This document shows, in pieces, positions 36,742 to 43,682 of a stretch of DNA of 64,000 nucleotides (positions are counted from its first letter, which is position 1; every line of letters starts with the position of its first letter). The DNA is from Lachnospiraceae bacterium (lineage in GTDB: Bacteria > Bacillota > Clostridia > Lachnospirales > Lachnospiraceae), in assembly GCA_022510615.1 (NCBI GenBank), contig JAFLTC010000008.1, forward strand, positions 1-64,000, given 5' to 3'. Below the pieces are notes generated by a model. That model did not search any database. It worked only from the letters and a program-made list of their open reading frames with translations, and was not told where the DNA came from. The position numbers were made by a program, and so were the translations under genes.

Positions 36742-38043
36742 TCACTGCCCCGTTATCCAGTCTGCCAAATCCCGGATTACCGACTGACTGACACTTCCTG
36801 TGCTGTCATATTCCGTGGTATCTGTCTTTCCGGCGGAGGTCATAAAATAATGGTTCAGCTTCTGATAAGAGTGGTAGGTGACATGGGAACGCCCCTTTAA
36901 CAGCTCCTGCCACTTTTCATAGTGGACCATGGGCGTCTCAAAATCTGATTCCCCCTGCAAAATAAGGAGCGGCAGGGTGGAATTTGTTTCTATCCAGTAT
37001 TTCGCATCACACTTTACTGCCTTTTTCTTCTCCGCATATATCGTTTCTGTCGTCTGTATCGGCTTTCCGGCTAACATAGCTGCTCCCGCCAGACGTCTTT
37101 CTTTTCTCTGAACCAGTGCCGGCAGATAATCCGCTGCTTTCCCTTGGGCAACAAGATAAATCCGGTCGGCATCAATTTCTCTTGTATTATACATCAAATC
37201 CACCGCATAACCGACATCCTCCGTAAGGGTGTCATAAATGCCGGCGCTTTCCGGCAGGGAATACGCATACTGGAACCCCCGCTTATTGTACCGCAGGCTT
37301 GCAATCCCCCTGGCAGCCAATCCCCTTGCCAAATCCCTGATAGGGGTATTTTCCCCGTTGCCAATACTTCCGTCCATATCCATATCATCCTTGCCTGGAA
37401 TTAGTATTACAACCGGGACTTTTTCTTCCTTTTCAGGAAGCAACAGTTTTCCTTTCAGGGCATAAGGTTCCCTGCCTACGATTACCTCTGTTTCCTCATA
37501 GGTATCCTCTTTCTCTTCTCCGTTTTGTCGGAGAAGCGTCACATCAAACCAAAGACCGGCAATTTTTTCCTGCTTATCATAGACAAACTGAATCGTTCTG
37601 CCCTGATTATTTCCGTAGCGGAGGGTAACCAGTACGATATGATACTCCCCGTTTTCTGATTCCTCCACCGATTCAATCCCCTCATACCCGGTAAGATTTC
37701 CTGCTATACTTTGGAAAGAAGCCCGTAAATTTTCCTCTCCCGTCTGATTCGCCAGCTCGGCAGTGAAATCTTCCATCATAGGTGCATACAATCCACTCAC
37801 GATCTGATTAGCGAAATTCCGGCTTTTTTTTGCCAGCTCACTCTCCGCATCCCCCGCGGAACCGGAAACCGTAGAAGAATCGGAATCAGCGGCTGTCCCA
37901 GAAACGGCAGAACCGGAAATTGCAACACTTCTCCCGGATTCTTCTTTTGTATCTGTCTTCTTTTGACAACCAGTAACAAATCCAGCTATCAAAAGAAAAC
38001 AAGCCGCTGCCAGCAATACTCTTTTCCCTATCACCTTTTTCAT
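36742..38043 (-). CDS. Alpha/beta-hydrolase-fold lipoprotein with altered nucleophile site
   Basis: A 433-residue exported lipoprotein: the signal peptide ends at lipobox VTGC, followed by a Ser/Gly-rich spacer, a DUF3887-like domain (FANQIVSGLYAPMMEDFTAEL) and an alpha/beta hydrolase domain. Conserved parts of the latter are VVILIPGKDDMDMDG, RGLAARGIASLRYNKRGF, LILQGESDFE (acid) and SYQKLNHYFM (histidine). Where relatives have a GHSxGG nucleophile elbow, this sequence reads VAQGKAADYLPALV, so the catalytic serine appears to be lost. Its ATG overlaps the stop of the DHH gene upstream. Confidence 0.85.
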   Translation of the reverse strand: MKKVIGKRVLLAAACFLLIAGFVTGCQKKTDTKEESGRSVAISGSAVSGTAADSDSSTVSGSAGDAESELAKKSRNFANQIVSGLYAPMMEDFTAELANQTGEENLRASFQSIAGNLTGYEGIESVEESENGEYHIVLVTLRYGNNQGRTIQFVYDKQEKIAGLWFDVTLLRQNGEEKEDTYEETEVIVGREPYALKGKLLLPEKEEKVPVVILIPGKDDMDMDGSIGNGENTPIRDLARGLAARGIASLRYNKRGFQYAYSLPESAGIYDTLTEDVGYAVDLMYNTREIDADRIYLVAQGKAADYLPALVQRKERRLAGAAMLAGKPIQTTETIYAEKKKAVKCDAKYWIETNSTLPLLILQGESDFETPMVHYEKWQELLKGRSHVTYHSYQKLNHYFMTSAGKTDTTEYDSTGSVSQSVIRDLADWITGQ

Positions 38044-39011
38044 CCTTCCCTGGCCTTTAAAATATAACTTTCAATCCGCTTTCTTAAAATATTGGAAAAG
38101 GCTTGTCCCTTATATTGTGTAGTTAGCATTTCCCGATGCACAAAACCACCCGCTTTATTCATATGTCCTCCACCGGAGCCTACATCAGCAGCAATACTTT
38201 CCGCCAGATGACTTGCCTCATATGGTTGTTTCCCGCTTCGAATGGACAACTTATATCCAATTGGGGTTTCATTGTATACTACACACACATCAATCCCTGC
38301 CACCTGTATTACCATATCACTGATAACACCAAGCAGATTGGGGTCACATGGTCTGGTTTTTACAACAGCAAAATAAAGTTGTTCATTATAGTAATAATTT
38401 GTCAGTGCCTCACCGGCAATCTGGAGTTCCTCCCTGGACAAATTAGAATTTACAACCATTTTAAATAATTCTCTGTCAATACGGAGGGTATCCCTCATCT
38501 CACGGTCGCTGGCGCAGTAAATTTCCGATAGTTGCCCGGTATCACTGTATAATCCATAGTACAAAGCTGTTGCCACATCGGTATTTTTATTTACATCAAA
38601 GCCGGCCTCGGTTAATAATAGCCAGACTACCGTACAACAGCTTCCATATTCACTTTTAATATAGCACCAGTCGTTTGTCGGCACACAGGAAGGATGATGA
38701 TCCACCATTGCCGCTAACGGAGTGTCAAACCGGGTAATATTTCCTCCCTCATACTGGCAGTCCACGGTAATTAGAACATCACAGGCAGGCAGTTCCTCCA
38801 CATATTTTACCGGAATCTCCATTTTTTCAACCATCATTCGAAGTCCCGGCTTGGTAATCCTGTTTACACCACTATAAACTAAGTGAACATCTTTTCCTTT
38901 TTCCTTAAAATAGACATATAAAGCATAACCGGCACCGATGGAATCGGCATCCGGACTGTCATGGCATTGAATCACAATTCTTTCCAATTCATCAAACTTT
39001 TGTAAAAACAT
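38040..39011 (-). CDS. DHH-family phosphoesterase (NrnA-like)
   Basis: A 323-residue cytoplasmic phosphoesterase. The first motif is CHDSPDADSIGAGYA, the DHH motif is in AMVDHHPSC, and the DHHA1 C-terminal motif is GGGHMNKAGG, as in nanoRNases and pAp phosphatases such as NrnA. The start at 39011 has AGAGG at suitable spacing, and the ORF-track start 17 codons upstream lies in the promoter (39034-39062). It is followed with overlap by the hydrolase-fold lipoprotein gene. Confidence 0.88.
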   Translation of the reverse strand: MFLQKFDELERIVIQCHDSPDADSIGAGYALYVYFKEKGKDVHLVYSGVNRITKPGLRMMVEKMEIPVKYVEELPACDVLITVDCQYEGGNITRFDTPLAAMVDHHPSCVPTNDWCYIKSEYGSCCTVVWLLLTEAGFDVNKNTDVATALYYGLYSDTGQLSEIYCASDREMRDTLRIDRELFKMVVNSNLSREELQIAGEALTNYYYNEQLYFAVVKTRPCDPNLLGVISDMVIQVAGIDVCVVYNETPIGYKLSIRSGKQPYEASHLAESIAADVGSGGGHMNKAGGFVHREMLTTQYKGQAFSNILRKRIESYILKAREG

Positions 39012-39033
39012 AAAATCCCTCTCTTTCCCATAT

Positions 39034-39062
39034 AGTTTACCAAAAAGTGAACAATTCCTCAA
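39034..39062 (-). promoter_or_regulatory. Sigma-A promoter for the DHH phosphoesterase gene
   Basis: On the minus strand TTGAGG (39057-39062), a 17 bp spacer and TAAACT (39034-39039), about 22 bp before the chosen ATG. Confidence 0.55.
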
Positions 39063-39092
39063 GAGTTCTTTCCTTTTCTTTTTATTTTATGT

Positions 39093-39098
39093 TATAAT
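39093..39098 (+). promoter_or_regulatory. -10 box of the GH13 gene
   Basis: A perfect TATAAT eight bases or fewer upstream of the palindromic repeat; the expected -35 region (TTCCTT) is poor. Transcription would begin inside or at the edge of the palindrome. Confidence 0.5.
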
Positions 39099-39100
39099 GG

Positions 39101-39151
39101 TAGCACGATGGTGCAAGACTGAATAGAGTTCAAATTGGCGCCATCGTGCTA
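39101..39151. repeat. Dispersed palindromic repeat, complete copy C
   Basis: A 51 bp palindrome: TAGCACGATGGTGC pairs with GCGCCATCGTGCTA, enclosing a 23-base loop that contains GACTGAATAGAGTTC. It lies directly after the -10 box and 31 bp before the GH13 start, so the transcript leader would carry it as a hairpin. Related copies are at 3191 and 15514. Confidence 0.85.
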
Positions 39152-39181
39152 AAAAGACAATACGAAAGGAGCAAAAGTACA

Positions 39182-40525
39182 ATGGCATGGTATGATGAAG
39201 CAATTTTTTATCATATATATCCACTGGGATTAAGCGGAGCACCTGCCCAGAATGAGAAAGGAGAAATCGTTCACCGACTGCGGGACATGGAAAACTGGAT
39301 AGACCATATTAAGGCAATCGGCTGCAACGCTCTCTATATCGGTCCCCTTTTTGAATCGGTGGGACACGGCTATGAAACGACAGACTATAAAACATTAGAC
39401 CGGCGTTTGGGAGATAATGAGGATTTAAAGCATTTTGTAGCTTCTTGTCATAAAAAGAATGTAAAAGTCATTTTCGACGGCGTTTTTAACCACACAGGAC
39501 GAGATTTCTTTGCTTTTTTGGATGTAAAGGAGCATCGGGAAAATTCCCGTTACAAAGACTGGTACTGTAATGTGAATTTTGGGGGAAATAATGAATACAA
39601 TGACGGCTTTTCCTACGATAACTGGGGAGGCTACAATCTCTTAGTCAAGCTGAACCAGAGAAACCCGGAGGTCAGGGATTATATTTATGATGTGATTCGT
39701 TTCTGGGTATCGGAATTCGATGTGGACGGCATCCGTCTGGATGCGGCAGATGTTCTGGATTTTGATTTTATGAAAGGAATGCGCCGGGTGGCGGAGGAAG
39801 TAAAACCGGATTTCTGGCTGATGGGCGAGGTAATTCACGGAGAATATAACCGCTGGGTCAATACAGACACCCTTCACTCGGTTACCAATTATCATCTCAA
39901 CAAGGCTTTATGGTCCGGCTGCAACGATCACAACTTTTTTGAGATTGCCCACACGGTAAAACGATTGTATGACATGGGCGGCGGGCATTATGAAAATTTC
40001 AAGCTGTACAACTTTGCGGATAATCACGACGTAGAGCGGATTGCCAGCATACTGTCGAGCAAAGAACATTTTGATGTTGTACATATCCTTATGTATACTC
40101 TTCCGGGCATTCCTTCGATTTATTATGGCTCTGAATTCGCCATAGAGGGAAAAAAAGAACGGGGCTCTGACGCTTCCTTACGCCCTTCCCTGAACCTTTC
40201 GGATTATGAAAATGCCATCGAGGAAAATCCTGCCACTGCCTTGATTGCTAAATTAGGACAGATTCGTCAGAACACACCTGCCCTTTCCTACGGAGAATAC
40301 AAGGAACTTTTACTGATGAATCGGCAATATGCTTATTCCCGCAGCTATCAGGGAACCGATGTCATTGCTGTGGTAAATAATGACGAACAGGAAGCCGTTC
40401 TTCGTATTCCATATTCCGGCAGCCAGACCTCCTTTACCGGGTCTCTGACGCAAAAAACATACACCGTAGAAAATGGGCAGATTGAAGTGGTGCTGCCTGC
40501 TTATGGCGGGGATATTCTGGTGTAA
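39182..40525 (+). CDS. GH13 alpha-amylase family glycosidase
   Basis: A 447-residue, probably cytoplasmic GH13 enzyme without signal peptide. Catalytic regions are FDGVFNHTG (region I), VDGIRLDAADVL (nucleophile Asp), LMGEVIHGEY (acid Glu) and NFADNHDVERI (region IV with the transition-state Asp). The start at 39182 has AAAGGAG upstream; the ORF-track start twelve codons earlier falls inside the palindromic repeat. Substrate is probably maltodextrin or another alpha-glucan oligosaccharide. It has a leader containing the 51 bp palindrome. Confidence 0.92.
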   Translation: MAWYDEAIFYHIYPLGLSGAPAQNEKGEIVHRLRDMENWIDHIKAIGCNALYIGPLFESVGHGYETTDYKTLDRRLGDNEDLKHFVASCHKKNVKVIFDGVFNHTGRDFFAFLDVKEHRENSRYKDWYCNVNFGGNNEYNDGFSYDNWGGYNLLVKLNQRNPEVRDYIYDVIRFWVSEFDVDGIRLDAADVLDFDFMKGMRRVAEEVKPDFWLMGEVIHGEYNRWVNTDTLHSVTNYHLNKALWSGCNDHNFFEIAHTVKRLYDMGGGHYENFKLYNFADNHDVERIASILSSKEHFDVVHILMYTLPGIPSIYYGSEFAIEGKKERGSDASLRPSLNLSDYENAIEENPATALIAKLGQIRQNTPALSYGEYKELLLMNRQYAYSRSYQGTDVIAVVNNDEQEAVLRIPYSGSQTSFTGSLTQKTYTVENGQIEVVLPAYGGDILV

Positions 40526-40571
40526 TCGCCGGGGCTTTTGCTTACTTTTGGAGCTTTTAAAAGGATAGGGC

Positions 40572-41510
40572 CTAATCCGTCTTATTTACCAGATATATCC
40601 CTACGCATACAAGAGGCAGGGAGCAAACTACATAGAGATTCCAGATATTTTCTCGCAAAATGATTGCTGATAAAATGGTTCCAAATACTGGTATTAGGAA
40701 ATTAAATACGGTGATCTGGCCCATTTGGTTATATTTTAAAAGTGCAGTCCAGAGTCCGAATGCGGCTGCGGAGAGAAATGCCATATAGAAAAGTAGCATA
40801 AGGCCGGAAACACCTGCCTTATTCCAGTTACATTGTCCACCGGTCAGTGTTCCGGTGAGAACTAACATCACACCCCCTGCCAATAGCTGCCAACCGCATA
40901 GGGTGAGGGGGTTCATGCTGCGAGATACTTCTTTACTAATCAATGCTCCCAACGCAACACAGACCGCTGATATCAGCATAAAACCCTCTCCTAACAGGGA
41001 GAAATTTCCCCCTATTCCTCCCTTTCCCAGATTCACGATTACTACTCCTGCCATTCCAAGGAAACAACCAAACAACCTTTTACTGCCTAAAGACTCCTCT
41101 TTGTAAAAATAAGTTGCTGTAATGACGCAGAGAAAAGCGGAGGTGCCATTCATAATAGCCCCTTTCACTCCACTTACATGAGCCATTCCAATATAATAAA
41201 AGACATATTGCAGAAAGGTCTGTACGAAACCAAGCAGTAAAATTCCCCGGATAGATAAGCCGGACTTTTTCCGTTCTGCTTTTTTATCTCTTTCCCATAT
41301 AAAGGAAGCTGCTATCGTCAGGCAGCCCGCAAGTAAAAACCGGATGCCGGCAAAGAGCATCTGGCTCCCCATATTCTCTGGCTTAATATCAAAGAAGTTA
41401 TATCCTGTTTTAACACACGGAAACGCACTCCCCCATAAAAGAGTACACAATACGGCACAAGCAATTACCACGCCCCGCTTCTGAAGTAAATTTCTTTGCC
41501 CGTTTTTCAT
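40572..41510 (-). CDS. EamA/DMT-superfamily transporter
   Basis: A 312-residue protein with ten hydrophobic segments arranged as two EamA repeats (LCTLLWGSAFPCVKTGYNFF and the second beginning GFMLISAVCVALGALISKEV). These are exporters of metabolites or amino acids in many cases, with substrate not predictable here. GGAGG six bases before ATG at 41510 supports that start over the ORF-track one six codons upstream. It converges on the GH13 gene. Confidence 0.9.
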   Translation of the reverse strand: MKNGQRNLLQKRGVVIACAVLCTLLWGSAFPCVKTGYNFFDIKPENMGSQMLFAGIRFLLAGCLTIAASFIWERDKKAERKKSGLSIRGILLLGFVQTFLQYVFYYIGMAHVSGVKGAIMNGTSAFLCVITATYFYKEESLGSKRLFGCFLGMAGVVIVNLGKGGIGGNFSLLGEGFMLISAVCVALGALISKEVSRSMNPLTLCGWQLLAGGVMLVLTGTLTGGQCNWNKAGVSGLMLLFYMAFLSAAAFGLWTALLKYNQMGQITVFNFLIPVFGTILSAIILRENIWNLYVVCSLPLVCVGIYLVNKTD

Positions 41511-41594
41511 CTTTTCCTCCATTTCCAAACGTTTTGTGCTCTGGAACAGTATACACGCATTTTATATTTTTAGCAAATATCTTAAAGTTCTATA

Positions 41595-41623
41595 TTGCAT
41601 CCTAAGCAAATTTCGAATATAAT
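41595..41623 (+). promoter_or_regulatory. Sigma-A promoter of the small gene at 41690
   Basis: TTGCAT at 41595-41600, a 17 bp spacer and TATAAT at 41618-41623, 67 bp before the ATG. Nothing else is recognised in the intergenic stretch. Confidence 0.75.
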
Positions 41624-41689
41624 GAAAATAAGAAGATGCGGTAACCAAATTTGACTTTGCATAAAGGGCATGTACGAATGGAGGTATAT

Positions 41690-41896
41690 ATGACACCAGA
41701 AGATTTGTTTAAAAAAGAACTGATGTTGTATGACACCAGTTATGGTACAAATGATTCTTTTTATAATAATCTGCCTTACATTAAGGATTACGACTTATGT
41801 AACTGGCGGCCGCTTCGGATGTTCAGCGGTAACGTAATTAAATATTATCAGTATAAAATGGATAAACCGGTTATTCTTTTTACAGACCCGGAATAA
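41690..41896 (+). CDS. Small protein of unknown function
   Basis: A 68-residue, aromatic-rich protein (MTPEDLFKKELMLYD ... IKYYQYKMDKPVILFTDPE) with no signal peptide or membrane segment. It is supported as real by an excellent promoter, a TGGAGG ribosome site five bases before the ATG, and a downstream hairpin that begins at its stop codon. The ORF-track start 13 codons earlier has no ribosome site. No family is recognised. Confidence 0.65.
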   Translation: MTPEDLFKKELMLYDTSYGTNDSFYNNLPYIKDYDLCNWRPLRMFSGNVIKYYQYKMDKPVILFTDPE

Positions 41897-41973
41897 GAGG
41901 CGACTGAGAAACACACGCCTCTAAAAAACCCATAGCGTTTTTGCTCCGCGCAAGGGAACTTCCCCATAAAATG
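41896..41973. repeat. Terminator-linked structured repeat, copy 1
   Basis: An AGAGGCG/CGCCTCT hairpin enclosing ACTGAGAAACACA, then a CATAGCGTTTTT segment, GCTCCGC and AACTTCCCCATAAAAT. The same order of blocks recurs at 53449-53554. The stem differs from the other copies by a paired change (GAGGCG/CGCCTC here versus GGGGCG/CGCCCC there). Confidence 0.75.
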
Positions 41974-42481
41974 AAAATGCTCCCTTAGAGGAGCACTTTT
42001 TATTGCATTTATTTTGATGAATTTTCTTTTTCCTGTCGGAAATTTTTAAAATTACCCTGCCGCTCATTTTGCTGCTGCCGGTAACAGACACTGCCATGTC
42101 CCCGTCTATTTCGATTTCTACCATGGAATCCAGCTCTAATTCCGCTACTGTTATTTCTGTTTTTTCCTCTCCCTGCTGTTTATATATTTTTGTATCACCG
42201 TCCAAAGAGATGGTTTTGGATTCACTCTTTCTATCTTGCCCTCGCACGGCATCCCCACTGGCACTTTCCGGGCGTCTTCTACCCTCTATGCCTCCGGGAC
42301 TTACATTTCCCGGGTTGTTATCATCCGATGCTTGTTTCCCGTCCGGAACACCTACATCATCGGGCATCCTTTCACCATCCGGAACACCTCTTCCTGTACC
42401 ATCTATAGCACTCCCGCTGACATTCTCACGCTGCCCCTCCGGTCTGTCAAAAACATCCACAATAATCTGAGTATCCGACAC
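41921..42481 (-). pseudogene. Decayed gene for a secreted Lachnospiraceae-type protein
   Basis: The open frame is 186 codons from a weakly supported GTG. It reads VSDTQIIVDVF, a low-complexity Gly/Pro/Asp stretch, and then KTISLDGDTKIYKQQGEEKTEITVAELELDSMVEIEIDGD, a pattern usual in secreted proteins that start with a signal peptide and a GxVTSVSDTQI segment. Upstream in frame the sequence reads RIIGRVTS with no ATG and no signal peptide before a TGA near 42572. At the 3' end the frame runs through the bidirectional terminator and the structured repeat. Both ends therefore look lost. It could instead be a non-standard short gene. Confidence 0.6.
41978..42003 (+). terminator. Intrinsic terminator after the structured repeat
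   Basis: TGCTCC pairs with GGAGCA around CTTAGA, followed by CTTTTTATT. The reverse strand also has a T-rich tail, so it may act in both directions. Confidence 0.7.
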
Positions 42482-42617
42482 ACTGGTTACTCTTCCAATT
42501 ATCCTTGTTAACAGAATAATAAAGGAAAATGATTGAACTGTGTTGATATTGTGTAAAATTTGTGAAACAGGTCAGCAGAAACATTACCTTCTTTCTCTTT
42601 CACATCCCCTGTTCTCC

Positions 42618-42646
42618 TTGACAATATGTAGGAAAGAAAGTAAAAT
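42618..42646 (+). promoter_or_regulatory. Sigma-A promoter of the csbB/yfhO-like pair
   Basis: Consensus TTGACA at 42618-42623, a 17 bp spacer and TAAAAT at 42641-42646, 61 bp before the first ATG. The rest of the gap upstream holds only the decayed gene. Confidence 0.8.
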
Positions 42647-42706
42647 TATCATATATTTTTTACAATATGACCTTTATTATATTGCTGTCCCCATGGAGGA
42701 AATAAT

Positions 42707-43672
42707 ATGGCTTCAAAGGATGAAAAAATAGATATTTCACTCATTGTTCCCTGCTATAATGAGCAGGAGGTTCTTCCTATTTTTTATAAAGAAACAACCC
42801 GCGTCCTATCAGAAATGGGCTATTCCTATGAGCTTTTATTTATCAATGATGGATCTGGTGATGGCACTCTCCGACTGATACAGGAATTTGCCTCCAGGGA
42901 TGAACACGTGAAATATATTTCCTTCTCGCGGAATTTCGGTAAAGAAGCGGCTATGTATGCAGGCTTTTGTAACGTACTGGGGGACTATGTAGCTGTATTG
43001 GATGCCGATATGCAGGACCCGCCTTCCCTTTTACCGGAAATGGTAAAAATACTGGAGCAGGGAGAATATGACAGCGTGGCAACAAGGCGAGTATCCAGAC
43101 AGGGAGAGCCGGTCATCAAAAGCTTTTTTGCCCGGTTATTTTACCGCATTATTAATCGGATCTCTGATGCTGATATTGCAGATGGGGCAAGAGATTTCCG
43201 GCTGATGAAGCGCTGCATGGTAGAGGTAATTGTCAGCATGGGCGAATACAACCGTTTTTCAAAAGGAATTTTCGGATGGATTGGTTTTAAAACCTTCTGG
43301 CTGCCATATGAAAATAAGGAACGGGCTGCCGGGGATACAAAATGGAGTTTCTGGAAGTTGATGAAATATGCCGTGGATGGTATTATTAACTTTTCGCAGG
43401 TTCCCCTCAGTATTGCCTCCTGGTTTGGTATGCTTATGACAGGAATTTCTATTTTGTTTATACTTTTCATTATTATACGAAAACTAATATTTGGCGACCC
43501 GGTAACAGGCTGGCCGTCTCTTGTCTGTATTATTACTTTGATAGGCGGTATTCAGCTTTTCTGCATGGGTGTCATGGGACAGTATTTGGCGAAAATGTAT
43601 ATGGAAACAAAAAAAAGACCCCACTATATTGTAGGGGAAAGTAATATTGAAACGATTTCAAAGGTAAATTAA
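42707..43672 (+). CDS. GT2 polyprenyl-phosphate glycosyltransferase (CsbB/GtrB type)
   Basis: A 321-residue membrane-bound transferase that would move a sugar from a nucleotide donor to undecaprenyl phosphate on the inner face of the membrane. The GT2 domain shows SLIVPCYNEQEVLPIFYKE, FINDGSGDGTL and the DxD motif VAVLDADMQDPP, then RDFRLMKR and a C-terminal pair of membrane segments (IASWFGMLMTGISILF, LVCIITLIGGIQLFCMGV). GGAGG precedes the ATG. The yfhO-like gene follows after 10 bp; in Bacillus and Listeria such pairs glycosylate teichoic acids, so this pair probably modifies a wall or lipoteichoic polymer. Confidence 0.9.
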   Translation: MASKDEKIDISLIVPCYNEQEVLPIFYKETTRVLSEMGYSYELLFINDGSGDGTLRLIQEFASRDEHVKYISFSRNFGKEAAMYAGFCNVLGDYVAVLDADMQDPPSLLPEMVKILEQGEYDSVATRRVSRQGEPVIKSFFARLFYRIINRISDADIADGARDFRLMKRCMVEVIVSMGEYNRFSKGIFGWIGFKTFWLPYENKERAAGDTKWSFWKLMKYAVDGIINFSQVPLSIASWFGMLMTGISILFILFIIIRKLIFGDPVTGWPSLVCIITLIGGIQLFCMGVMGQYLAKMYMETKKRPHYIVGESNIETISKVN

Positions 43673-43682
43673 GGAGGCAACA

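Noticed and set aside
42069-42470. 133-codon plus-strand open frame opposite the decayed gene
   Set aside because: Its Ser/Pro/Thr-rich translation mirrors the Gly/Asp repeats of the minus-strand frame, which shows the recognisable secreted-protein pattern; no ribosome site was found.
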